From NCBI GenBank assembly GCA_047620505.1, contig JBLHKS010000044.1:1-41651 (forward strand): a stretch of 41,651 nt of DNA. The letters run 5' to 3'. This document shows, piece by piece, positions 33,452-40,955 of this stretch; positions within the stretch are counted from its first letter, which is position 1, and each line of letters starts with the position of its first letter. The stretch comes from JBLHKS01 sp047620505. Its GTDB lineage: Bacteria; Verrucomicrobiota; Verrucomicrobiia; Verrucomicrobiales; DEV007. The notes beneath the pieces were generated by a model. It made no database searches. It was not told the DNA's origin and worked only from the letters and a program-made list of their open reading frames with translations. The translations under genes were made by a program, and so were the position numbers.

Positions 33452-34843
33452 TCATGCGATCAATTCTTCGATTACCTTCCCGCCGAACTGAGAAAGTTGT
33501 TTGAAGCGGCCCGCATCGAAATATGTCAGCTTGTTATCATCGAGGCCGAGCAACCGAAGCAGGGTGACGTGGAAATCACGAACGTGATGAACGCTGTCGA
33601 CGGCTTCGGCACCGATTTCGTCGGTAGCACCGATCGTGTGGCCGGCTTTAACACCGCCGCCAGCGAGCCAGACGGTCATCGCTTTCGGGTTGTGATCCCG
33701 ACCGTAAGCCAGCCCGCCTCCGCGGATGCCATTGTCGGGCGTGCGGCCGAATTCGCCCATCCAGACGATCAACGTTTCGTCGAGGAGACCGCGTTCCTTC
33801 AGATCTGTGATCAGGGCAGCGATCGGCTTGTCCACCCGAGGAATCAGCGCGCCATGAGCCTTGGCGATGTGATCGTGTGAGTCCCAAGTCGAGGCGTAGA
33901 CTTGAACAAAGCGCACGCCCTTTTCCACCAGCTTGCGAGCAAGCAGACAGCGGCGGCCGAACTCGTCAGTCGGTTCCTGACCGATACCGTAACTCTCTTT
34001 GAGCTTCACGGGCTCGCCTTCGATGTCGATCACGCCGGGCACCTGCGCCTGCATCCGGAAAGCGAGTTCGTAGTTCCGCATTCGCGCCGCGAGTTCGTCG
34101 TGATCGGGATGTTTTTCGGCGTGTGATCGATTGAGCCTGTTGAGGAGGTCGAGGTTTTTGCGCTGATGCTCCGGCGTTATGCCAGGAGGCGGTTGAAGAT
34201 CGAGAATCGCGCTGCCTTCCGGACGAAGCGCGGTTCCTTGGAAGCTTGTCGGGAGAAAACCGTTTGCCCAGTTTGCCGAACCGCCTTGCGGATGAGCCAA
34301 TTCAGGAAGAACAACAAAACCCGGGAGATCCTCGTTTTCGCTTCCAAGTCCAAGCGTTACCCAGGAACCAAGCGCAGGGTCGCCGCCGAAGCGATTTCCT
34401 GTGTTAACATGGTAGTTTGCAGTCGGATGGTTGACGCTTTCGACCTGGCAACCGCGGTAGAAGCAGATGTCGTCTGCAACGTGCTGGAGATTCTCCCAAA
34501 GCGTGCACATGTCGGCACCGGACTCGCCCGCTTTGATGAATTCAAATGGACTCTGAACATAATAGCGTTTGCCGCTCGACATCGCCGATTGCATCTCACC
34601 ATCGCGCTGGAATTCCTTGAGATGCAGGTCCTTGAGCTTCGGCTTTGGATCAAAGGTATCCATGTGGCTCGGCCCGCCTTCCATATATAGGAAAATGCAG
34701 CGCTTTGCCTTGGTGTTCGGGAAATGCGGCCCTTTTGCGCCGGGGCCGCCCTGAGCAGCTGCTCGGCCGGCGAGCATGCCCGTCAACGCAACGCTTCCGA
34801 GGCTGGAAGTCAGACCGTATAGAAAATCGCGGCGGGAATTCAT
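33452..34843 (-). CDS. DUF1501 domain protein, Tat-exported (second copy)
   Basis: The 463-residue protein has a Tat signal (NSRRDFLYGLTSSLGSVALTGMLAG) and DUF1501 features: KRCIFLYMEGGPSHMDTFDPKPKL, HPTANYHVNTGNRFGGDPALGSWV, LARKLVEKGVRFVQVYASTWDSHDHI, LITDLKERGLLDETLIVWMGEFGRTPDN, GRDHNPKAMTVWLAGGG and DSVHHVRDFHVTLLRLLGLD. This subtype belongs with DUF1549/DUF1553 cytochromes and lies in the same leftward operon as one. The normally adjacent pair is split by a nucleotidyltransferase gene, whose stop overlaps this ATG (ATGA). Confidence 0.92.
   Translation of the reverse strand: MNSRRDFLYGLTSSLGSVALTGMLAGRAAAQGGPGAKGPHFPNTKAKRCIFLYMEGGPSHMDTFDPKPKLKDLHLKEFQRDGEMQSAMSSGKRYYVQSPFEFIKAGESGADMCTLWENLQHVADDICFYRGCQVESVNHPTANYHVNTGNRFGGDPALGSWVTLGLGSENEDLPGFVVLPELAHPQGGSANWANGFLPTSFQGTALRPEGSAILDLQPPPGITPEHQRKNLDLLNRLNRSHAEKHPDHDELAARMRNYELAFRMQAQVPGVIDIEGEPVKLKESYGIGQEPTDEFGRRCLLARKLVEKGVRFVQVYASTWDSHDHIAKAHGALIPRVDKPIAALITDLKERGLLDETLIVWMGEFGRTPDNGIRGGGLAYGRDHNPKAMTVWLAGGGVKAGHTIGATDEIGAEAVDSVHHVRDFHVTLLRLLGLDDNKLTYFDAGRFKQLSQFGGKVIEELIA
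34754..34763. repeat. Iterated palindrome, 10-bp core
   Basis: Within GAGCAGCTGCTC (34753-34764), itself a perfect 12-bp palindrome with G/C ends. In the second DUF1501 gene near the Tat cleavage region, read as Ala-Ala-Ala (GRAAAQGG). Confidence 0.8.
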
Positions 34844-35514
34844 CAGTCGGACTCCGGATAGCCAAATCGATTGGATGACATTCGTTCGATTCGTCCTTCG
34901 ATTTCTGTCAGGATCGATTCCAATTCCTTCAGCTCACTAGTTGGAACGTGTGGTTGCAACAGCTTTACGATTTCAGCGTGAGGCGTTGGAAACTGGGCAA
35001 GTAAGTTTTGGATATCACCTTCATAGATCGTAACTTTGCTAGTCAAAAATTGACGATACAAAACGGGAAGCGCGAAAAGCTTCATTAAGATTAGCCCTAG
35101 CGGTGTAGCGCAGCTGATTTCGCGATCTGCAAAGGGCCTGACCTCGCTGTGGTTTTCTTTGATCGTGCGGAAAAATCGAAACTCCGCGCGAAGGATGTCC
35201 ACTCGTAGTGTTTTAAAGGCGGCGAGGGCGAAGTGCTCGTCGTTTTCCGAGATCTCAATTCCAGGCAGTTCTCGAATCTCCTTCAGCCCAACGATCAAAT
35301 CGATATCTTGAGTGTTTCTCCCTTCAAGATGGCTGAGCATTGCCAACCCACCTACGAGAACGCAATCGACTTCGTTTTCTTTTAGGAGATCAAGAAACTC
35401 CTCTACGTGATTTGGTATCATGGCATGGGCGGCAATGGAGCTGTTTTCATTAGATTTCAGATTGAACACAGCGGCGTTCAATAGCGTTTGGCCAATGTCG
35501 ACGAGTTCGGGCAT
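34843..35514 (-). CDS. Nucleotidyltransferase-like protein inserted in a cytochrome operon
   Basis: The 223-residue protein carries the polymerase-beta-type nucleotidyltransferase signature: CVLVGGLAMLSHLEGRNTQDIDLIVG, with the GG pair and the D-I-D metal ligands. IPNHVEEFLDLLKENEVD precedes it, and a region like AbiEii/MNT-type transferases follows (EISCATPLGLILMKLFALPVLYR). It has no signal peptide, so it is cytoplasmic, unlike its neighbours. By eye its base composition is noticeably more AT-rich than the flanking genes. The ATG at 35514 lies one base after the upstream TGA; another ATG at 35538 would overlap that gene by 23 bases. It could be a toxin-antitoxin-type transferase or an orphan. 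No HEPN or antitoxin partner is visible. Confidence 0.75.
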   Translation of the reverse strand: MPELVDIGQTLLNAAVFNLKSNENSSIAAHAMIPNHVEEFLDLLKENEVDCVLVGGLAMLSHLEGRNTQDIDLIVGLKEIRELPGIEISENDEHFALAAFKTLRVDILRAEFRFFRTIKENHSEVRPFADREISCATPLGLILMKLFALPVLYRQFLTSKVTIYEGDIQNLLAQFPTPHAEIVKLLQPHVPTSELKELESILTEIEGRIERMSSNRFGYPESD

Positions 35515-35515
35515 T

Positions 35516-38260
35516 TCAATAAACATACACGAATTCATTCGAATTCAGCAGCACTAAACACAAATCCGCCAGCCCTCGAGTTCTCGGATCGGCGTCGATT
35601 GACTGAAGATCGGGCTTGTAAATTTCGTAGGCGAAGAGCCTTTCTTTGAACTCGAAGATCTCGCCCGTGTTTTCTTCATTTGCGGAGCGAGTGACTTCGA
35701 TTGGGAATTCACGCCGCTCCGGAAAAAGCGATTCCTGCTCCTCGATCATCAATTTCCAGTGAACGAGCCCGGCTTCAATTTCTTCAGCAGCTGCTGGCCG
35801 GCCGTAAACCAATTCAAAGGCGCGCTTCACGGCAGCATTTTCGTCGCCCTCACGTTCCGCGAGGAGCCGAGCAGCGAACGCAAGGGCGCGGTCTGCGGAT
35901 TCCTCACTGTTGAACATCGCGAAGACCTGCGGGGTGACGTTTGAGTTGTCCCTGATTTCGCAGGACTTGTCCGGGCCAGGTTGGTTGAAGACCTCTAAAA
36001 ATGGATCGCGCTGGCCACGCGTTTTGTGAGCGTAAATCGTGCGGCGGTTGCGTTGCTCTGGTTTCGGGTTAGGAACGTAGCTCGGGGCGAATGAGCCCAT
36101 GATCATACGCGGCTGGAGCGCGGCTTCCAGGTTCATGTCAGGGCGCGCTGGGATTCCGCCGAGTTCAAAATTGAGTTCGCCGGAAATTGCCAGCATCGAA
36201 TCGCGCAGCTCCTCAGCGGAGAGGCGACGCGGTTGAAAAGCCTCGTAGAGTCCGGATTCGCCGGCTGAGGCGCGCTGGTAAGCAGCCGAAATCATGATTT
36301 GACGATGAAGCGCTTTCAACGACCAGCCCGATTCGACAAACTCCGTGGCGAGCCAGTCAAGCAACTCGGGATGCGTCGGTTTTTTGCCGGTGGCTCCGAA
36401 GCTGCTGGGATTTCCGGCGATGCCGCGACCGAAGTGATGGAACCAGATTCGGTTAACGATCACGCGCGCGGTCAGCGTGTTTTCCGGGCTGGCGATCCAC
36501 TCCGCAAGTGCTAAACGCCGACCCTCGGGAGTTGTCGGAATTTCGAAATCGAGCGCGCCGGGCACCGCACTAAGCAAGCCGGGCGCGACCGGTTCCGTGG
36601 GCGAAAAAACGTCTCCTCCGCCAAGAATCGCCGTCTTTTCCAGCTCGCCAGCGGCCAACGGATCGTTTGGCATTTCAACTCGACCGTAATTGGATTCCGG
36701 CGTCCGCGTTCCGCCGTTGTAAACCGTAAACGCAATCGGCTTGTAGCGGTCCATTTCCCAGCTGAATCGGTTTGCCCACTTTCGCGCGATTCGCTCCTGA
36801 CCAAAATCGTTCGCCGCTAATCCTACCCTGCGCTGTGGGATTTCGTCTTGAGGAGCCTCGGCATCGATCGCCTCCTTTCGCGAAAGCCAGGGAAGGCCGC
36901 GTTCCTTGAACCACTTCCGCTCTTCGTCAGCCGTTTTCTGGTTCAACGCTGCCAGCAGCTGCTGATTGGCTTGAGTCCGGCGCTGCTGGAGACGCTTATC
37001 CTCAGCCATGCCGTTTCGATTTTCTTCCGGCAGCCATTCAGTTTCGATTTCAGCGAATTGGGTCGTCGCGAAGCACGCTTGAATCGCGTAAAAATCGCGA
37101 GTCGGCACCGGGTCGAATTTGTGGTCGTGGCAGCGAGCGCACTGAAGCGCATGAGCGAGGAAAACCTGGCCGACCGTGTCGGTGACGTCGTCGAGCCACT
37201 GCTGGCGAGTCACTTTGGCCACGCTCATCCCGGTGTGTTCCCAGGGGCCCATGCGAAGAAAACCGGTCGCGATCAACATCTCGGTGTCGCCCGGCTTCAG
37301 CTCGTCTCCTGCGATCTGCTCACGGATGAACTGGTCATACGGCTTGTCGGCGTTGAGGGAGCGGATCACGTAATCTCGGTAGCGCCAGGTGTTTGGACGT
37401 TCGTAGTCGTTGGCGAATCCCGCGCTGTCGGCGTAACGAACAACATCAAGCCAATGCCGGCCCCACTGCTCGCCGTAGTGCGGACTGGAAAGGAGCTCAT
37501 CGATGAGTTTTGCCCAAGCCTTCTCAGGGTCCTCGGCATCGGCAGCGACGAATCGATCCACGTCTTCGGGCTTTGGCGGGAGGCCAAGCAGATCGAACGT
37601 GGCCCGCCGAATCAGCGTTCGCGCGTCGGCCCGTGGAGCGGGTTTGACCCCGGATTCCTCGATTTTCGGGTCGATGAAATAATCGATCGGGCTCAGACTC
37701 CAGGAATCCGGAATCGCCGGCTGCCGAACTGGTTGGTAGGCCCAAACGTCCTCAGATTTGTATCGACGATTCGTCCAGTCTTCGCTCAGGCCACCGCTCG
37801 TCGCGATCCGCGTTCCCTCGCCAAAATTCTCCACAATCCACCCGATTCGATCCGTGTCAGGCCAGGGCGCGCCTGCGTCGATCCAGCTTCGAATCGACTC
37901 GCGCTCGTCTTCGCTCAGCTGATCCGCCAGCTTCGGCGGCATCTCGAAATCCGCCTCATTCCGGGTGACCGTGATGTAGAGAAAACTCGCCTCGCCTTTG
38001 CCCGGAATCAGGACTTCGCGCCCGAAAGTCTCGCCACCCGCGAGAGTCGAATCGAGAGTGCGGAGATCGAGACCGCCCTTGATTTTCTCGGGCTCGTTTC
38101 CATGGCAAGCGAGACATTTTCCGCTGAGCAGCGGCCAGATTTTGAGGGCAAAAAGCGTCTCACCATCCGAGGGAGATTCCTCAGCAGCTGCTGGCAGCGC
38201 CGTCATCAGCAGGAAGATCAGAAGAGCGCGAATCATCGACTTTTTTGGGGAATTTGACAT
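35516..38260 (-). CDS. DUF1549/DUF1553 PVC cytochrome-like protein
   Basis: The 914-residue exported protein has a signal peptide (IRALLIFLLMTALPAAA). A PSCyt1-type heme domain follows (FALKIWPLLSGKCLACHGNEPEKIKGGLDLRT, then FEMPPKLADQLSEDERESIRSWIDAG). DUF1549 comes next (LIRRATFDLLGLPPKPEDVD, HWLDVVRYADSAGFANDYER, and a second heme motif CARCHDHKFDPV), and DUF1553 ends it (RLALAEWIASPENTLTARVIVNRIWFHHFGRGI, LHRQIMISAAYQRAS, RRLSAEELRDSMLAISGEL, DLCLVLLNSNEFVYV). It is a periplasmic di-heme candidate that usually partners DUF1501. The ATG at 38260 or 38236 fits the signal peptide; the frame is open to 38380. It contains three perfect palindrome copies, one within the signal-peptide cleavage region (LPAAAEES). 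Confidence 0.92.
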   Translation of the reverse strand: MSNSPKKSMIRALLIFLLMTALPAAAEESPSDGETLFALKIWPLLSGKCLACHGNEPEKIKGGLDLRTLDSTLAGGETFGREVLIPGKGEASFLYITVTRNEADFEMPPKLADQLSEDERESIRSWIDAGAPWPDTDRIGWIVENFGEGTRIATSGGLSEDWTNRRYKSEDVWAYQPVRQPAIPDSWSLSPIDYFIDPKIEESGVKPAPRADARTLIRRATFDLLGLPPKPEDVDRFVAADAEDPEKAWAKLIDELLSSPHYGEQWGRHWLDVVRYADSAGFANDYERPNTWRYRDYVIRSLNADKPYDQFIREQIAGDELKPGDTEMLIATGFLRMGPWEHTGMSVAKVTRQQWLDDVTDTVGQVFLAHALQCARCHDHKFDPVPTRDFYAIQACFATTQFAEIETEWLPEENRNGMAEDKRLQQRRTQANQQLLAALNQKTADEERKWFKERGLPWLSRKEAIDAEAPQDEIPQRRVGLAANDFGQERIARKWANRFSWEMDRYKPIAFTVYNGGTRTPESNYGRVEMPNDPLAAGELEKTAILGGGDVFSPTEPVAPGLLSAVPGALDFEIPTTPEGRRLALAEWIASPENTLTARVIVNRIWFHHFGRGIAGNPSSFGATGKKPTHPELLDWLATEFVESGWSLKALHRQIMISAAYQRASAGESGLYEAFQPRRLSAEELRDSMLAISGELNFELGGIPARPDMNLEAALQPRMIMGSFAPSYVPNPKPEQRNRRTIYAHKTRGQRDPFLEVFNQPGPDKSCEIRDNSNVTPQVFAMFNSEESADRALAFAARLLAEREGDENAAVKRAFELVYGRPAAAEEIEAGLVHWKLMIEEQESLFPERREFPIEVTRSANEENTGEIFEFKERLFAYEIYKPDLQSIDADPRTRGLADLCLVLLNSNEFVYVY
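35785..35796. repeat. Iterated palindrome, perfect 12-mer
   Basis: Flanked T/G, in the DUF1553 gene, read as Ala-Ala-Ala (RPAAAEEI). Confidence 0.9.
36953..36964. repeat. Iterated palindrome, perfect 12-mer
   Basis: Flanked C/A, in the DUF1553 gene, read as Gln-Gln-Leu-Leu (NQQLLAAL), a different frame from its two companions in the same gene. Confidence 0.9.
38182..38193. repeat. Iterated palindrome, perfect 12-mer
   Basis: Flanked T/G, in the DUF1553 gene, read as the Ala-Ala-Ala of the signal-peptide end (LPAAAEES). Confidence 0.9.
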
Positions 38261-38431
38261 CGTGAGCGCAAATCCAGCTCGCACAAGTGGACTTTCGCGA
38301 GCCAGCTCCACGTTGGGCCTGAATTTCGATCGATTTTTATCCTCGAAAACTCGCCTCCGCGGCAGCTTCTGGTTGACCACAGGGTCAGCTTTCGTTTACG
38401 TCGACACCCACAACCCCATCCTTATCAGATC

Positions 38432-39058
38432 ATGATTGTAGCAGCTTCACCTTTGGATTTTAACATCATCCAAGTCATGGCGTGCATCTTCACTATCCTC
38501 TCCGGGGTAGCGAGCATTGCGCTAACCATTCATAAATTTCAGCTGAAGCCCTGGGCCAAAGCGACCTTGATTGTTGGAGTCCTCATCATCGGTTTGGTCA
38601 TTGTCATCGCCGTCGTGCCGATGATTACGGCAGAGCCGGATCCCACCAAACCGACTGGACCTCAGGCTTCGCAAGCCGATCTGGACAACGCGACGCTGGT
38701 AACGGAATTGAACGGCGGTGCAGGTGCAACTGGATCGGTCAACTTCGACAAAAATGGCGATCCCTTGACGATTCCTACCAGGGGCAAGGTCAAGCGGGTG
38801 ACTCAGAAGCGATACTTCCTTTTCTCGGAAGACGGATCAAGGGCAATGCTTCCAAGTGGCGAGAAGGGAATCATCACCGTCGAGGAAGATGAGTATGAAT
38901 TTACGATTTCGCCGATGGTGGAAGGAGATGACGAAACCGGCTTACTAATCGAATATCGGAAAAGCGAATGGCCGTCAAACCGCCTGAAAGCTCAGCTCTG
39001 GCCGCTAGAAAAGGCTCCGTTCTCCGTCCAGATCATCACCACCGCCAGCACCAATTGA
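38432..39058 (+). CDS. Membrane-anchored protein of unknown function
   Basis: The 208-residue protein has two hydrophobic helices at about 10-33 (FNIIQVMACIFTILSGVASI) and 42-65 (WAKATLIVGVLIIGLVIVIAV). A soluble domain of about 135 residues follows, with a beta-rich pattern (VKRVTQKRYFLFSEDGSRAML, GIITVEEDEYEFTISP, GLLIEYRKSEWPSNRLKAQLW). I recognise no family. It is divergent from the DUF1553 operon and may be the first of a run of four envelope genes. The 51 bases before it show no clear promoter. Confidence 0.55.
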   Translation: MIVAASPLDFNIIQVMACIFTILSGVASIALTIHKFQLKPWAKATLIVGVLIIGLVIVIAVVPMITAEPDPTKPTGPQASQADLDNATLVTELNGGAGATGSVNFDKNGDPLTIPTRGKVKRVTQKRYFLFSEDGSRAMLPSGEKGIITVEEDEYEFTISPMVEGDDETGLLIEYRKSEWPSNRLKAQLWPLEKAPFSVQIITTASTN

Positions 39059-39118
39059 ATTCCAACCTTTTAAACTGAGAAAACGCAAATCGATTCAAAA
39101 ATCTCATCTTCATTCATT

Positions 39119-39574
39119 ATGAAACCGACCCAGTTCCTCTCCACCATTCTCCTGGCATTAGCCGTCGCTGCCGGATCAGCTACCGCGCAGGACGACGCTC
39201 CTCTTAAAATCGCGGTCATCCCGATCAGAGGCGATGACGGAGCCGCGCTCCGCGAAAGTCTGGCTGCTGGCCTGACTGAAGCAAAACACGAAGTCATCGC
39301 AGCCGAAACGGTCGATCCGGCGTTTGCTGAGATCGCTAAGGACCTTCCAGAAACGGGAATCGACCCAGCAGCTGCTGTTGCGATCGGGGAAGCGACAGGC
39401 GCTCAAGCAGTCGTATCCGGCAGGCAGATCGGCGACAAATTCATCGCCAAAGTGCTGAGCACGAAAAACGCGACCGTCTTCGTCGCTCTCGCGATGGACG
39501 CGGAATCTCTTCCGGCCAAAGTCGCTGAAGCGATCGAGGCAAACAAAGAGATGCTTCTCAAAGACCCCGAGTAA
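39119..39574 (+). CDS. Small periplasmic protein, possibly CsgG/LpoB-like
   Basis: The 151-residue protein has a signal peptide (FLSTILLALAVAAGSATA). Its mature domain starts APLKIAVIPIRGDDGAALRESLAAGLTEAKHEVIA, continues with AVAIGEATGAQAVVSGRQIGDKFIAKVLSTKNATVF, and ends with a helix (AKVAEAIEANKEMLL). The order (IAVxP strand, amphipathic helix, then GxATGAQAVVxG) is that of CsgG/LpoB/curli-assembly-type nucleotide-fold domains, but this one is short and has no lipobox. I treat the assignment as tentative. A strong terminator follows 27 bases after its stop, so transcription probably ends here. Confidence 0.5.
   Translation: MKPTQFLSTILLALAVAAGSATAQDDAPLKIAVIPIRGDDGAALRESLAAGLTEAKHEVIAAETVDPAFAEIAKDLPETGIDPAAAVAIGEATGAQAVVSGRQIGDKFIAKVLSTKNATVFVALAMDAESLPAKVAEAIEANKEMLLKDPE
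39366..39377. repeat. Iterated palindrome, perfect 12-mer
   Basis: Flanked C/T, in the CsgG/LpoB-like gene, read as Ala-Ala-Ala (DPAAAVAI). Confidence 0.9.
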
Positions 39575-39600
39575 TTCGATTCTCGGGTCTGAATTTCGAC

Positions 39601-39638
39601 AAATCCCTCGTTGCTTCAAAGCGCGGGGGATTTTTTTT
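39601..39638 (+). terminator. Rho-independent terminator
   Basis: AAATCCCTCG (39601-39610) pairs with CGGGGGATTT (39624-39633), a 10-bp stem with one G-U pair, and an eight-T run (39631-39638) follows. This is the clearest plus-strand terminator in the window, ending the gene at 39119-39574. Confidence 0.9.
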
Positions 39639-39706
39639 GGCGAAATCGGCCCAGCGCGCCAAAGTAGAAGCCCTCGAACATTCAGCCTCCAATCCACCCC
39701 ATCAAT

Positions 39707-40921
39707 TTGACTCAATTTCGGCTAGCCCTCTTTTTACTAGTGGCCGCCAGCTGCTGCTGGCAGACGGCGCATGCTCAGCTGCCTACCGAACCGGTTCAGG
39801 GTTACGTTTATGTTGAGCCGTTTGAAGTCCGAAACGAAGTTGCGTTTTACCTGAGCTCCGTCAAAGGCTGGGAAGATGCGGAGCAGCGCGGAAATCTTTC
39901 TCCTGAGGACCAGCAGAAGCTTCTCACGCAGTTTCGGGCGCAGCTCGATTCAGCAAATCCGCTAATCATCGATGATGAGCCAGCCGAATTGAAATTCGAC
40001 CGACTGCTCTTTGTAAAAGTGATTCCTGATCTGGGCGTTTTTCCCGATGAGCGCGAGGAAATCCCGGCTTCGGAGGCTCTGATCGCTGCCGTTTATGCTC
40101 AGTCGCGCGACGGCTTTCCGAAACGGATCGATCTTCGCTGGAATTTCTTCCCGGGCGCTCAGGAGACGATTCCAGTCACCTTGGTGGTGCAGGGAAAGCG
40201 GAAAACTTACGACCTCTCGCCCGGCCAACCGGTTCAGTCCTGGCTGATCCCGGAAGGCGGCGTTGAACCTCAATTGCTCGACGCGTCGATCGACGCTGAC
40301 ATCGAAACGATCCGGATTCCCGTGATTGGATTTTTACTGCTGGCGGCCGCGATTTTCGCCGGACTGCTTGCCCGATTTCTGAAAGAAGACAAGCCAATCG
40401 CGCTCTGCGGGCTGGTCGCTGTGGTGGGCATGTTAGGATCGTTCACTCTCTGGGGATTCGGGCAGCTGAATCACGAAATTCGCACCTTGAAGCTCGAAAT
40501 CCCGAGCGAAGATGAATCGGCAGAAATCGTCAACACGCTCCTGCTGAACATTTACCACGGGTTTAATTTTCGTGATGAGGAGAAGATTTACGACACCTTG
40601 GCCTACAGTGTTGTGAAAGGAGAAACGCTCGAGCAGTTGTATTTTGAGATGCGCAAAAGTCTGGAACTCGAGGGTCAGGGCGGACCTCGGGTCAAAATCA
40701 AAACACTTCAGATCCGCGACTGCTTTCCTGATCCCGGCGGGCTGGGCGACGATCGCCCCGGGTTCCGCGCAGATACCGAATGGGTCGCCAGGGGATCGGT
40801 CACACACTGGGGTCACACGCATGAGCGAATCAAATTGTACCGCGCGTGGATCGCTGTAGAGCCAGTCGACGAGCGCTGGAAAGTGAGCGAGCTCGAAGTG
40901 TTTGAGGAAAATCAAATGTAG
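39707..40921 (+). CDS. Exported two-helix membrane protein with NTF2-like C-terminal domain
   Basis: The 404-residue protein needs a TTG start at 39707 to include its signal peptide (FRLALFLLVAASCCWQTAHA). An N-terminal domain begins GYVYVEPFEVRNEVAFYLSSV, with DEREEIPASEALIAAVYAQ and RIDLRWNFFPG. Two membrane helices follow at about 204-226 (IPVIGFLLLAAAIFAGLLA) and 233-252. The C-terminal region (IVNTLLLNIYHGFNFRDEEKI, YDTLAYSVVKGETLEQLYFE, ARGSVTHWGHTHERIKLYRA, VDERWKVSELEVFEE) has the helix/curved-sheet pattern of an NTF2-like domain. Proteins with this EPFEVR start sometimes accompany HupE/UreJ-like transporters, but I cannot confirm that. The following gene is a paralogue of the N-terminal half. 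Confidence 0.6.
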   Translation: MTQFRLALFLLVAASCCWQTAHAQLPTEPVQGYVYVEPFEVRNEVAFYLSSVKGWEDAEQRGNLSPEDQQKLLTQFRAQLDSANPLIIDDEPAELKFDRLLFVKVIPDLGVFPDEREEIPASEALIAAVYAQSRDGFPKRIDLRWNFFPGAQETIPVTLVVQGKRKTYDLSPGQPVQSWLIPEGGVEPQLLDASIDADIETIRIPVIGFLLLAAAIFAGLLARFLKEDKPIALCGLVAVVGMLGSFTLWGFGQLNHEIRTLKLEIPSEDESAEIVNTLLLNIYHGFNFRDEEKIYDTLAYSVVKGETLEQLYFEMRKSLELEGQGGPRVKIKTLQIRDCFPDPGGLGDDRPGFRADTEWVARGSVTHWGHTHERIKLYRAWIAVEPVDERWKVSELEVFEENQM

Positions 40922-40955
40922 TGAGGTTTTCTCGCCTTTCCCGACAGTGATCAGG

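Noticed and set aside
36848..38257. 469-residue plus-strand frame opposite the DUF1553 gene
   Set aside because: It is long only because the minus-strand gene avoids the complementary stop codons; the minus strand carries clear PSCyt1/DUF1549 motifs and a signal peptide.
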